The position numbers were made by a program, and so were the translations under genes. Source: Clostridiales bacterium UBA1740 (GTDB lineage Bacteria > Bacillota > Clostridia > Oscillospirales > CAG-272). Taken from it: a stretch of DNA of 10,804 nucleotides. Under the pieces are notes generated by a model. The model was not told the DNA's origin and made no database searches. It saw only the letters and a program-made list of their open reading frames with translations. The DNA lies in NCBI GenBank assembly GCA_002315715.1, contig DCHY01000007.1:1-10804 (forward strand), given 5' to 3'. Within the stretch, counting starts at the first letter, position 1. Every line of letters begins with the position of its first letter. This document shows, piece after piece, positions 1 to 7,201 of the stretch.

Positions 1-2918
1 CCGATTTGCCTTTCGAACTCCCGTTCGATGTGCCGTTTCTCGCTTGCGAACATGAATACGTAGAGGAAGTCACGAAAGCGGCTACCTGTACGGAGGAAGG
101 AGTCAAGACGCTGACTTGCTCGAAATGCGGCGAAGTCGCAGAAGAAGCGATCCCGGCGCTTGGCCATGATTTTGCTACGAAATACACGACCGACGTAGCG
201 GCAACCTGCACGGCTGAAGGATCCAAATCCTATCACTGCTCCCGTTGCGACGCGAAAGACGGCGTAAAAGCCATCGCGAAACTCGACCATATGTGGTCCG
301 AGAACCTCGTCGAGATCGAACCCGTTACCTGTACGGTAAACGGTAAGAGAGGCTACGTTTGCGAAGAATGTCAGGCTGTTGACGAATCTCGCATCGAAGT
401 TCTCTATGCCGGCGGCCATACGATGGACCTTTTCTGGACCGTTGACCTTGCCATGGATTGCAAGAACGGCACCGCAGGTTGGGAATCCAGACACTGCCAG
501 GTGTGTGATCACACCGAAGAGGGCAGAGAAATCGCCGTTGCTCACGATTGGGCAGACGAGTATACCCTCGACTTTGCCGAGACCTGTACTACCGACGGTC
601 AGAAATCCAAGCACTGCACCAAGTGTGAAGCCGTTTCCGAACCCGTTGTGATTGCAAAACATCACGTCATGGGCACCGAAACGACCGTGAAACCTTCCTC
701 CATTTATGCGAAGGGTTCCATCACCGGTCCTTGTTCCGTTTGCTCGACTGTATTCACGATTGAAACCACCTCCGAAATCGTTCTTCTCAATCCCGCTTAT
801 CAGAACGATCATAGAGAAGTAATCAAAGCCGGTTCTCTCGAAGGCAACAACGGTCACTGGACGTACAGAGAATCCATCGCTTCCTTGACCACCGAAACCG
901 AAAAGTATTATCCGACGGCTGAAGATCCCGACGGAAACTACTTGATTACCGAAGTTTCCTTCTTGGCAAACGACACTTTGGATTATAAGAACGCTGCAAA
1001 TCCTTACTTCATCTTCAGAGTACAGCATACCACCAACCACAACAAGACCAACGTTGCTTACGTCGACGAAATGAACGATGACTTTACTGACGTTTGCGCA
1101 TTTGCCGCTTCCAACAGCGTATCTTCCGGTACGGCTGTTCCCGCAGCTCGTCTTGAAGTAGGATGGCACAGACTTGCCGTGATGATCAAACAGGTCATCA
1201 TCGCGAAGGATGCTGACGGTGGCGTTTTGGAACTTGTCGGCGGTCAGCTTGCCGATAACACCAAGGTTATCGCTTCCATCACCTACGAGTGGCAATATTC
1301 GATGTATATGGACGGAGAACTTTACGGTTCTAACGTTATTAGAGGTATGGCAAAAGGCAATAACAAAGCCGGTATTTGGGATTCGTCCAACCTCTTCTAT
1401 ACCGCTACCGTTTCCGAAGACGGCAAGACCATCACCTACGCCGACGGCGACAAAGATTCTTACATGCACTTCCGTTGGGAATGCGGCTTCATGGCAGAAT
1501 GCGATGAGCAGGCGGTTTTGACCGATATGTCCATCACCTGCGGCGACGCACTGGTTCAGGCAGTAACGCCCGTTAAGTATAACCTCAACGGCGGTTCCGT
1601 TGCCAACACCTATGCGGTAGAAGGCAGCGAATTGCTCTTCCCGGATATCTGCTACTTCCAGGTTACCGGCGCTGATGATAACCCCACCTTCACTCCCGTT
1701 AGAAACGCGTATATCTTCGACGGTTGGACCGACGTGGATGGCGTTCAGACCGCTCAGTGGAAACTTGATCCCAACCACACCGAGCACGTCGTTCCCGAAG
1801 CAGGCAAGCAGACCGTTTTCACGGCTACCATTTTCACGGAAGGCAAAACGGCTTATACCTGCGAAATTTGTAAACAGGTTATCGAAGAACCGATTGCACA
1901 ACTTGAACCGTCCTCTATCGCTACTTCCAAGGTCGATTCAAATAATAAAAACTGGAGACCTTTTGATTACAGCGTATACAGCCGTACCGAAAACGGTAGC
2001 GACAGAAATACAACCGTAAGTTACGAAGACCGCGATCTGTTCGTTGAGTTCTCCTTGAACGTCAACACCACCGGTGTCGGTCTTTCCGATGCTTGCGCAC
2101 AGCTCCAGCTTTATGACGGCAACAATACCAAAACTTGTACAATAGTAATGATGCACAATTTCTCGACTAATAATATCTATTTCAGAGACGTCGTTGCTGC
2201 CGATGCTTCTCAGAATATTGACAAAGCCGACGTTTATCTTGCTGAAGGTTGGCACAGAGTCGGTATTCAGATTCGTGAAGATGCTGAAATCAAACAAGGC
2301 AACGTTGTTCAGACTTTGAAATACAGAATGTTTATTGACGGCGTTATGATAAATGCCGAAGGTTGTTGGACCGTTGCCAATTCTACGGCAAACTCGCTTC
2401 ACCTTTACAAAGCCACCATCAATGGCGATGATCCTACCAAGATTGACTACGCACCGAACGATCTTAACTTGAAACTCAGATTCCAGCTTAGCTCTTTCTT
2501 CAACTCCAGCAAATCCACGAGAACCATCATCGCTACCGATTCCTATTATGTAACCTCGAAACAGGTTGATAAAACCAAGACCGATTACAAGTACGGCGAT
2601 CTCTTCTGCATGAACGTAACGCCTCTTGAATCCAAGAGCGTGAACGCTTTGCAACTTGTATACGTTCTCGGCGACGGAGCACTTCCCACAAAGAAGTTTA
2701 TCGGTACCGGCCGCGACGGTTCCTCCACCGTTCAGAATATTGAGTACAATATTCCTTGGGTAACCTATTTCCAGATTGAAGGCGCGGCACCTGTTACCGC
2801 TCCCGCTCCCGTTTGCGAAGGATATACCTTTGCCGGTTGGGGTGAAGGCGTTGTTGATACCGTTAACAGCAAGATTACCTACACTGCACAGTGGACTCCC
2901 GTTTCACCCGCAGAATAA
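1..2918 (+). CDS. Large surface/secreted repeat protein, 5' end missing
   Basis: The frame is open from the left edge, so the start and any signal peptide lie outside the window; about 970 residues are visible. Counting from the TTG at base 6, residues 14-250 hold six units of about 40 residues with the pattern C-x(9-12)-C-x2-C followed by a His (Cys triplets at 28/38/41, 68/78/81, 109/119/122, 152/164/167 and 194/204/207, and a reduced unit at 243/246). Two longer related segments follow, each with an EGWHR- or EVGWHR-like stretch and then a Y-x-M-(Y/F)-(M/I)-DG strand. Between them lie a List-Bact-type repeat (YNLNGGS...FDGW...AQW) and a seventh CxxC. The C-terminus ends in a second repeat of that kind (GYTFAGW...YTAQW). 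There is no LPXTG or terminal membrane segment, so anchoring, if any, must be N-terminal or non-covalent. Such repeats are known in Bacillota cell-surface proteins; the ligand is unknown. Zinc binding by the Cys units is inference. Confidence 0.85.
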   Translation, partial: DLPFELPFDVPFLACEHEYVEEVTKAATCTEEGVKTLTCSKCGEVAEEAIPALGHDFATKYTTDVAATCTAEGSKSYHCSRCDAKDGVKAIAKLDHMWSENLVEIEPVTCTVNGKRGYVCEECQAVDESRIEVLYAGGHTMDLFWTVDLAMDCKNGTAGWESRHCQVCDHTEEGREIAVAHDWADEYTLDFAETCTTDGQKSKHCTKCEAVSEPVVIAKHHVMGTETTVKPSSIYAKGSITGPCSVCSTVFTIETTSEIVLLNPAYQNDHREVIKAGSLEGNNGHWTYRESIASLTTETEKYYPTAEDPDGNYLITEVSFLANDTLDYKNAANPYFIFRVQHTTNHNKTNVAYVDEMNDDFTDVCAFAASNSVSSGTAVPAARLEVGWHRLAVMIKQVIIAKDADGGVLELVGGQLADNTKVIASITYEWQYSMYMDGELYGSNVIRGMAKGNNKAGIWDSSNLFYTATVSEDGKTITYADGDKDSYMHFRWECGFMAECDEQAVLTDMSITCGDALVQAVTPVKYNLNGGSVANTYAVEGSELLFPDICYFQVTGADDNPTFTPVRNAYIFDGWTDVDGVQTAQWKLDPNHTEHVVPEAGKQTVFTATIFTEGKTAYTCEICKQVIEEPIAQLEPSSIATSKVDSNNKNWRPFDYSVYSRTENGSDRNTTVSYEDRDLFVEFSLNVNTTGVGLSDACAQLQLYDGNNTKTCTIVMMHNFSTNNIYFRDVVAADASQNIDKADVYLAEGWHRVGIQIREDAEIKQGNVVQTLKYRMFIDGVMINAEGCWTVANSTANSLHLYKATINGDDPTKIDYAPNDLNLKLRFQLSSFFNSSKSTRTIIATDSYYVTSKQVDKTKTDYKYGDLFCMNVTPLESKSVNALQLVYVLGDGALPTKKFIGTGRDGSSTVQNIEYNIPWVTYFQIEGAAPVTAPAPVCEGYTFAGWGEGVVDTVNSKITYTAQWTPVSPAE

Positions 2919-2937
2919 TTTTTAAGCCATAAAACCC

Positions 2938-2969
2938 AAGAACCCACGGGGCAGCCCGTGGGTTCTTTT
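2938..2969 (+). terminator. Rho-independent terminator of the surface-protein gene
   Basis: A perfect 13-bp stem (AAGAACCCACGGG with its complement at 2955-2967) closes on a GCAG loop and runs into a T-rich tail, 20 nt after the stop codon of the surface-protein gene. Confidence 0.93.
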
Positions 2970-3033
2970 CATAACAGTATCTTTTGAACTGCTTTCATCA
3001 ACAATATGCGCAATTTTCAGAAGAAAAAGCGCG

Positions 3034-3366
3034 ATGTCAATTTGTCAATATTGTAGAATCAAAAAAGATGTTGTTTGTGCATATTGCCAAGATAAACGCA
3101 ATCTATATGATGAAATATTAAAAAAATATTGCAATTATGCACTTATTTTGCTAAAATATCATTGGGATTATGAAAATCCCGGAGATAAGATTTACCTTCT
3201 TATTCCTCCAACTCGCTCTGCGAGGGAGAACCGTCTGAGTGTCAACAGGCGGTTCTTTTTTTGTAAAGCGAAACTCGAGGGAAGCGAGATGACGAAAACG
3301 ATTTTCGGCATACGAACGGGGAATTTTTGTTTTTCCTCTTGCATTTTTTTCGCGCGCGGTGTATAA
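3034..3366 (+). CDS. Doubtful small Cys-rich ORF (zinc-ribbon-like N-terminus)
   Basis: This is an ATG-started frame of 110 codons in an AT-rich stretch. Its N-terminus reads C-x2-C-x8-C-x2-C (CQYC...CAYC, residues 4-18), a pattern typical of a small zinc ribbon, followed by a Tyr/Lys-rich segment. I do not recognise the protein. Against it: there is no convincing ribosome binding site before the ATG, and a clear intrinsic terminator lies inside the frame at 3227-3262, so the last third of the frame reads through terminator and promoter sequence and is unlikely to be native. It may be a decayed gene fragment of which only about residues 1-60 were ever coding, or it may be noise. The base composition differs clearly from the GC-richer genes on both sides. 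Confidence 0.2.
   Translation: MSICQYCRIKKDVVCAYCQDKRNLYDEILKKYCNYALILLKYHWDYENPGDKIYLLIPPTRSARENRLSVNRRFFFCKAKLEGSEMTKTIFGIRTGNFCFSSCIFFARGV
3129..3157 (+). promoter_or_regulatory. Possible sigma-A-type promoter inside the AT-rich stretch
   Basis: TTGCAA (3129-3134) and TAAAAT (3152-3157) are 17 nt apart. A transcript from here would end after about 100 nt at the terminator at 3227-3262. The surroundings are AT-rich, so a chance match is possible. Confidence 0.3.
3227..3262 (+). terminator. Rho-independent terminator upstream of the serS promoter
   Basis: AGAACCGTCTG (3227-3237) pairs with CAGGCGGTTCT (3246-3256), with one G-U pair and an 8-nt loop, followed by an uninterrupted T tract to 3262. 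Nothing clearly coding ends just before it, so its transcript is uncertain: either the remnant ORF at 3034 or a short RNA. Confidence 0.85.
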
Positions 3367-3367
3367 T
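3339..3367 (+). promoter_or_regulatory. Promoter of the T-box-serS operon
   Basis: TTGCAT (3339-3344), a 17-nt spacer, then a perfect TATAAT (3362-3367). Transcription would begin near 3374, just ahead of the T-box leader, which fits the expected layout. Confidence 0.85.
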
Positions 3368-3373
3368 AACCAT

Positions 3374-3579
3374 GCAATGACAGAGCAATATGACGTCTAT
3401 GCGGCAAAGAGAAGTACCGGCAGGTGAGAGGTACCGCGCAAAACCGTCTTTCCGGCTTTCGAGCATTCGGCGATGAGTCGAGGGGACGTCCCCTAACAGA
3501 CTAAATGAGTGGCAGGGAAACCTGCAATTTGGGTGGCAACACGGTTTATTCGTCCCATACGGACGGGTAAACTTTTTTT
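3374..3579 (+). promoter_or_regulatory. T-box leader, probably tRNA-Ser responsive
   Basis: T-box leaders bind uncharged tRNA and then form an antiterminator instead of a terminator. The hallmark here is GGGTGGCAACACGG (3531-3544), which matches the conserved T-box. Its TGGC can pair with a GCCA tRNA end, as expected for tRNA-Ser. Upstream, AAAGAGAAG (3406-3414) followed by a hairpin built on TACC/GGTA resembles the AGAGAG-box and distal part of Stem I. A GACG (3392-3395) and a CGTC (3445-3448) can form the lower stem, which places a TCC serine codon at 3451-3453 as candidate specifier. The specifier is my inference from position. A 12-bp palindrome at 3482-3493 probably belongs to the stem II/III region. 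The leader ends in an intrinsic terminator 44 nt before the serS start codon. Confidence 0.92.
3544..3579 (+). terminator. Regulated terminator of the T-box leader
   Basis: GTTTATTCGTCC (3544-3555) pairs with GGACGGGTAAAC (3561-3572), two pairs being G-U, around a CATAC loop, with seven Ts after it. The 5' arm begins at the last base of the T-box motif, so antiterminator formation would compete with this hairpin. Confidence 0.9.
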
Positions 3580-3623
3580 ATTTTCCGCCCAATCCCATCT
3601 GTATATAAAAAAGGAGATAGCAT

Positions 3624-4913
3624 ATGATCGACATTAAATTCTTGAGAGAAAATCCCGAAATCGTAAAACAGAACATCAAAAACAAGTTCCAGGATCAAAA
3701 ACTCCCCCTCGTGGACGAAGTGATCGCCCTTGACGAAGAGCGCCGCGAGAATCAGAGAAAAGCGGACGAACTGCGCGCTAACCGCAACAAGGTATCGAAA
3801 TCTATCGGCGCCTTGATGGGACAAAAGAAGTTTGAAGAAGCCGAGGCAGCGAAAAAACTCGTCGCCGAAGAAGCCGAAGAACTCGCCGTTTGCGAAGCCA
3901 AAGAAGCGGAACTTTCGGAGAAAGTCACTAAAATCATGATGACCATTCCGAACATCATCGATCCTTCCGTTCCGATCGGTAAAGACGACTCCGAAAACGT
4001 CGAAGTTGAGCGTTTCGGCGAACCCGTCGTGCCGGATTTTGAGATTCCTTACCACACCGATATTATGGAGCGTTTTTCGGGTATTGATTTGGATTCCGCC
4101 AGACGTGTCGCCGGCAACGGCTTCTATTACCTCATGGGCGACATCGCGCGCCTTCATTCCGCCGTCATTTCCTATGCCCGTGACTTTATGATTGGCCGCG
4201 GCTTTACCTATTGCGTGCCTCCCTTCATGATTCGTTCTTCCGTCGTCACCGGCGTTATGTCCTTTGCCGAAATGGACGCCATGATGTACAAAATCGAAGG
4301 GGAAGATCTCTACCTCATCGGTACGTCGGAACACTCCATGATCGGTAAATTCATCGACCAAATCGTGCCGGAAGAAGAACTTCCGTACACCCTCACCTCC
4401 TATTCGCCCTGCTTCCGCAAAGAGAAGGGCGCACACGGCATCGAGGAGCGCGGCGTTTACCGTATCCACCAATTTGAAAAGCAGGAGATGATCGTCGTCT
4501 GCAAACCCGAAGAATCCCCCTTCTGGTTTGACAAACTTTGGCAGAACACCGTCGACCTTTTCCGCTCCATGGATATTCCCGTTCGCACCCTTGAGTGCTG
4601 CTCCGGCGACCTTGCCGACTTGAAGGTGAAGTCCCTCGACGTCGAGGCTTGGTCCCCCCGTCAGAAGAAATATTTCGAGGTCGGTTCTTGCTCCAACCTC
4701 GGCGATGCCCAGGCACGAAGACTCAAAATCCGCGTAAAAGGCAAGGACGGCAAAACCTATCTTGCCCACACCCTCAACAATACCGTCGTAGCACCCCCGA
4801 GAATGCTCATCGCCTTCCTTGAAAACCACCTGCAGGCGGACGGTTCCGTCACCATTCCCGAAGTGCTTCGTCCCTACATGGGCGGCACCGAAGTGTTGGT
4901 TCCCAAGAAATGA
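3624..4913 (+). CDS. serS: Seryl-tRNA synthetase
   Basis: Class II aminoacyl-tRNA synthetase that charges tRNA-Ser with serine in the cytoplasm. It has 429 residues, normal for the family. Residues 1 to about 105 form the N-terminal helical arm (MIDIKFLRENPE start, long Glu/Lys/Ala-rich coiled coil) that grips the long variable arm of tRNA-Ser. The catalytic domain follows, with a GTSEHS stretch at 233-238, motif 2 (FRKEKGAHGIEERG from residue 264, then the YRIHQFEKQEM stretch), and motif 3 around 384-400 (LNNTVVAPPR then ENH). The start is set by AAGGAG at 3611-3616, 7 nt before the ATG. Motif 3 departs from the common bacterial LNGSGLAVGR form, and TSEHS replaces the usual TSEVPL, so this belongs to a divergent SerS subgroup; the motif 2 Arg and motif 3 Arg are present. 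Expression should be governed by the T-box leader. The next gene overlaps its stop codon. Confidence 0.97.
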   Translation: MIDIKFLRENPEIVKQNIKNKFQDQKLPLVDEVIALDEERRENQRKADELRANRNKVSKSIGALMGQKKFEEAEAAKKLVAEEAEELAVCEAKEAELSEKVTKIMMTIPNIIDPSVPIGKDDSENVEVERFGEPVVPDFEIPYHTDIMERFSGIDLDSARRVAGNGFYYLMGDIARLHSAVISYARDFMIGRGFTYCVPPFMIRSSVVTGVMSFAEMDAMMYKIEGEDLYLIGTSEHSMIGKFIDQIVPEEELPYTLTSYSPCFRKEKGAHGIEERGVYRIHQFEKQEMIVVCKPEESPFWFDKLWQNTVDLFRSMDIPVRTLECCSGDLADLKVKSLDVEAWSPRQKKYFEVGSCSNLGDAQARRLKIRVKGKDGKTYLAHTLNNTVVAPPRMLIAFLENHLQADGSVTIPEVLRPYMGGTEVLVPKK

Positions 4914-5581
4914 GCCAAAGAAAACTTTTGATACTCGCAGGGCCCTCCGCCGTCGGAAAAACGACGGTGGTAAAAAGACTTTTGTCCTCGTCGGACGAGT
5001 TTGGGTTTTTGCGTTCCATGACCACGAGACCCCCTCGCACCCCCGGCGATACGGAGTATCTCTACGTCACGAAGGAAGCGTTTGAACGGGCAAAGGCGGA
5101 GGGGGCGCTTCTTGAGTATACCGAATACGCCGATTACGCCTACGCGACGCCGCTCTCCGAGATTGAGCGAATCAATGGGGAGGGGAAAACGCCCCTCTTG
5201 ATCCTCGACCTCGTCGGCGCGAGAACGCTCAAAGAGTCGCCCTTCGGCGCCGATACCTTCGTCGTGTATCTTTACGATTCTCTCGACGTTTTGCAAGCGA
5301 GACTCATTCACCGAGAGATGAAAAAAGAGGAAAATCCCGAAGCGGTCGAAAATGCGGTCAAAAAAAGAACGGGCGCCAACATCCGTGATTACGGGGCGCT
5401 CGCTCAGTATAAAGATACGCTTGACGCCTTCGTCTTTGGCGAAACGCCGGAGGAAAAGGCGGAAAAAATCACGCGGCTTTTCTCCCTTTTCAAAGAGGGA
5501 AAGACGGCTTTTGACACCGCCGAAAAAGACCGCGTGATCGATACGCTCCGCAAGCAGAGCGCGGAAAAATCAATTTGCTAA
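4910..5581 (+). CDS. Guanylate kinase family protein
   Basis: P-loop nucleoside monophosphate kinase of the guanylate kinase family; the classic reaction is ATP + GMP to ADP + GDP. It has 223 residues. The Walker A loop is GPSAVGKTT (11-19). S36, R40 and R43 (SMTTRPPR) match the GMP-phosphate contacts. E69, Y78 and T80 (EYTEY...YATP) and D100 (LDLVGA) line up with the GMP-binding site. The lid region is RLIHREMKKEE. A basic and acidic tail from about 190 follows the usual end. The commonest bacterial forms read GPSG(V/A)GKG and NYYGTP, so this is a divergent member, and a paralogue with another substrate cannot be excluded; I therefore give no symbol. The ATG overlaps the serS stop in an ATGA, which suggests translational coupling and control by the same T-box. 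Its 3' end overlaps the convergent deaminase gene by 12 nt. Confidence 0.85.
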   Translation: MSQRKLLILAGPSAVGKTTVVKRLLSSSDEFGFLRSMTTRPPRTPGDTEYLYVTKEAFERAKAEGALLEYTEYADYAYATPLSEIERINGEGKTPLLILDLVGARTLKESPFGADTFVVYLYDSLDVLQARLIHREMKKEENPEAVENAVKKRTGANIRDYGALAQYKDTLDAFVFGETPEEKAEKITRLFSLFKEGKTAFDTAEKDRVIDTLRKQSAEKSIC

Positions 5582-6061
5582 ATGAAGCACGATATCCGCG
5601 TGCGTCGGATGAATTTGCACCGTCTTGACACCGGCAGAAGCCAGCATACGCTTGGATGCCAGCGTGGAGGCGGTGTTTGCATATTTGTCGGATAAATAAT
5701 ACACTTCCTTGACGCCTGACTGAATGATGGCTTTGGCACATTCGTGGCAAGGGAAGAGAGAAACGTAAAGGCGTGAACCGGCAAGCGATTTGCCGCGCGA
5801 GTTGAGAATCGCGTTCAGTTCCGCGTGCACGACGTATTGATACTTGGTTTCGCCCTGCGCCTCGTCGCGGTTCCAGGGGTATTCGTCATCCGAACAGCCC
5901 TGCGGAAAACCGTTGTAGCCCGTCGAAAGAATGCGGTTTTGCTCGTCAACGATGCAGGCGCCGACTTGTGTATTCGGATCTTTGGATCTCTGCGAGGCGA
6001 GCAGTGCCACGCCCATAAAGTATTCTTCCCAAGAAATATAACCGTTGCGTTTTTCTGACAT
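5570..6061 (-). CDS. dCMP deaminase (ComEB-type cytidine/deoxycytidylate deaminase)
   Basis: Zinc-dependent deaminase converting dCMP to dUMP, which feeds dTMP synthesis. It has 163 residues, usual for the family. The zinc site is complete: H79-A-E81 (VVHAELNAI), with E81 as proton shuttle, and C105-H-E-C108 (FPCHEC). The N-terminal stretch SKDPNTQVGA (26-35) and GYNGFP (48-53) are typical of dCMP deaminases, as is the SDDEYPW stretch. The ATG follows a G-rich GGGGG at short distance rather than a classic AGGAGG. A consensus-like promoter lies directly upstream, so the gene is probably transcribed alone. It faces the kinase gene tail to tail, overlapping it by 12 nt, and is divergent from the radical SAM gene. 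Confidence 0.95.
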   Translation of the reverse strand: MSEKRNGYISWEEYFMGVALLASQRSKDPNTQVGACIVDEQNRILSTGYNGFPQGCSDDEYPWNRDEAQGETKYQYVVHAELNAILNSRGKSLAGSRLYVSLFPCHECAKAIIQSGVKEVYYLSDKYANTASTLASKRMLASAGVKTVQIHPTHADIVLHLAN

Positions 6062-6090
6062 AAAAACCCCCGATGATTTTGATCGATATC

Positions 6091-6119
6091 ATCTTATCAT
6101 AATTTGCGTCCGCTGTCAA
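6091..6119 (-). promoter_or_regulatory. Promoter of the dCMP deaminase gene
   Basis: Read on the minus strand: TTGACA (6119-6114), a 17-nt spacer, then TAAGAT (6096-6091), about 30 nt before the start codon. The -35 box is a perfect consensus. The intergenic stretch 6062-6145 must also drive the divergent radical SAM gene, but I find no equally good promoter on the plus strand. Confidence 0.8.
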
Positions 6120-6145
6120 TAAGGAAAGAGAAATGGAGGGATAGT

Positions 6146-7069
6146 ATGCCATACGAGTCCTGCGACCTTTGCGGTCATATGTGCCGCGTCGACCGCACGT
6201 CCGGCAAAGTCGGCGTTTGCGGACAAACGGCAAAATTAAAAATAGCGCGCGCCGCCCTTCATATGTGGGAAGAACCGCCCGTTTCCGGCAGGTGCGGTTC
6301 CGGCACGGTTTTCTTTTCCGGGTGTTCGCTTTCCTGTCTGTTTTGCCAAAATGCCGAAATCTCCCACGACGGCGTCGGTAAAGAAGTGGAGGACGAAAGA
6401 CTCCACGAAATCATGCTGTCTCTGCAGGCGCAAAAAGCCCATAATATCAATTTGGTGACGCCGACGCATTTTGTCCCGACCATCATCAAAGAAGTCAAAA
6501 TAGCGCGAAATTTGGGGCTTTGCGTCCCTATCGTGTACAACACCTCGTCTTTCGACACCGAAAAGACGGTAAAATCCCTCGAAAACACCGTCGACGTCTA
6601 TCTTGCCGACTTCAAATACGTCACGCCGAAGGTGGCATCCGCCTATTCCGGCGCCCCCGATTATCCGAAAGTAGCCAAAGCCGCCATCGCCGAAATGGTA
6701 AGGCAGCAACCGTCCCTCGTCTACGATGAAACAGGACTGCTTTTGCGCGGGGTCATCGTCCGGGTGCTTCTTTTGCCGGGACACGTGGCAGAGAGCAAAC
6801 TCGCCGTTTCCTACCTTTACAAAACCTACGGCGACGGTATTATCATCAGTCTATTGAACCAATACACCCCACACGGGGAAAACCTCCCAAAGCCCCTCGA
6901 CCGCAAGGTCACAAAGGCGGAGTATCGGGACCTATGCGACTATGCCGATAAGATAGGCGTCAAAAACGCCTTCATCCAAGAAGGCGGCGCGGCAAAAGAA
7001 AGTTTCATTCCCGCCTTTAACGGGGAGGGGATAGTCGGGAAGGGTTTGGGAAACGGGAGTTTCCCATAA
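6146..7069 (+). CDS. PflA/PflX-like radical SAM protein (COG1313 type)
   Basis: Radical S-adenosylmethionine enzyme resembling pyruvate formate-lyase activating enzymes; its real substrate is not known. It has 307 residues from the ATG at 6146, which I prefer over an upstream in-frame TTG at 6104 because GGAGGG sits 5 nt before it and the protein then begins at the conserved Cys cluster. The [4Fe-4S] radical SAM motif is C60-x3-C64-x2-C67 (GCSLSCLFCQN). An N-terminal cluster C6, C9, C13, C25 could hold a second metal centre. Other family traits are TPTHFVP, the YNTSSF segment, DVYLADFKY, LLLPGH, and the C-terminal QEGGAAKESFIPAF. The last dozen or so residues (GKGLGNGSFP end) are Gly-rich and go past where this family usually stops; the stop codon lies 3 nt before the inverted repeat at 7072, so the tail may come from sequence brought in with the element. 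Confidence 0.9.
   Translation: MPYESCDLCGHMCRVDRTSGKVGVCGQTAKLKIARAALHMWEEPPVSGRCGSGTVFFSGCSLSCLFCQNAEISHDGVGKEVEDERLHEIMLSLQAQKAHNINLVTPTHFVPTIIKEVKIARNLGLCVPIVYNTSSFDTEKTVKSLENTVDVYLADFKYVTPKVASAYSGAPDYPKVAKAAIAEMVRQQPSLVYDETGLLLRGVIVRVLLLPGHVAESKLAVSYLYKTYGDGIIISLLNQYTPHGENLPKPLDRKVTKAEYRDLCDYADKIGVKNAFIQEGGAAKESFIPAFNGEGIVGKGLGNGSFP
7048..7065. repeat. Hairpin just outside the left inverted repeat
   Basis: GGGAAAC and GTTTCCC form a perfect 7-bp stem around GGGA, inside the last codons of the radical SAM gene and 6 nt from the left 56-bp repeat. No T tract follows, so it is not a standard terminator. A similar hairpin lies outside the right repeat. Confidence 0.6.
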
Positions 7070-7071
7070 AA

Positions 7072-7127
7072 CCTCCATCATTGAATGAGGGAGGGGGACC
7101 GCCTATGGCGGTGGAAGGAGGAAGATC
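7072..7127 (+). repeat. Left 56-bp perfect inverted repeat
   Basis: Identical, base for base, to the reverse complement of 7638-7693. It contains two smaller hairpins: CCTCCATCATT pairs with AATGAGGGAGG with one mismatch (7072-7094), and ACCGCC pairs with GGCGGT around TAT (7098-7112). It ends in a purine-rich GGAAGGAGGAAGATC. It begins 3 nt after the radical SAM stop codon. Confidence 0.95.
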
Positions 7128-7201
7128 TAACTGAGCACGCAAAAGAGCAATGATGTTCACCGAAAGAGATGTTACATACCTTTCAAAGGAGATTTGATAA
7201 A

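Noticed and set aside
1938..2654. A 238-codon minus-strand frame within the surface-protein gene
   Set aside because: It is antisense to a repeat-rich protein whose frame is open throughout, and has no motif of its own.
3546..4829. A 427-codon open frame antisense to serS
   Set aside because: It is the mirror of the serS coding frame, runs into the T-box leader and shows no recognisable domain. It is a by-product of codon bias in serS.
6104..6145. Upstream TTG start for the radical SAM gene
   Set aside because: It would overlap the deaminase promoter; the ATG at 6146 has GGAGGG at good spacing and starts at the conserved region.
7048..7065. Hairpin considered as the terminator of the radical SAM gene
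   Set aside because: It lies before the stop codon and lacks a T tract.
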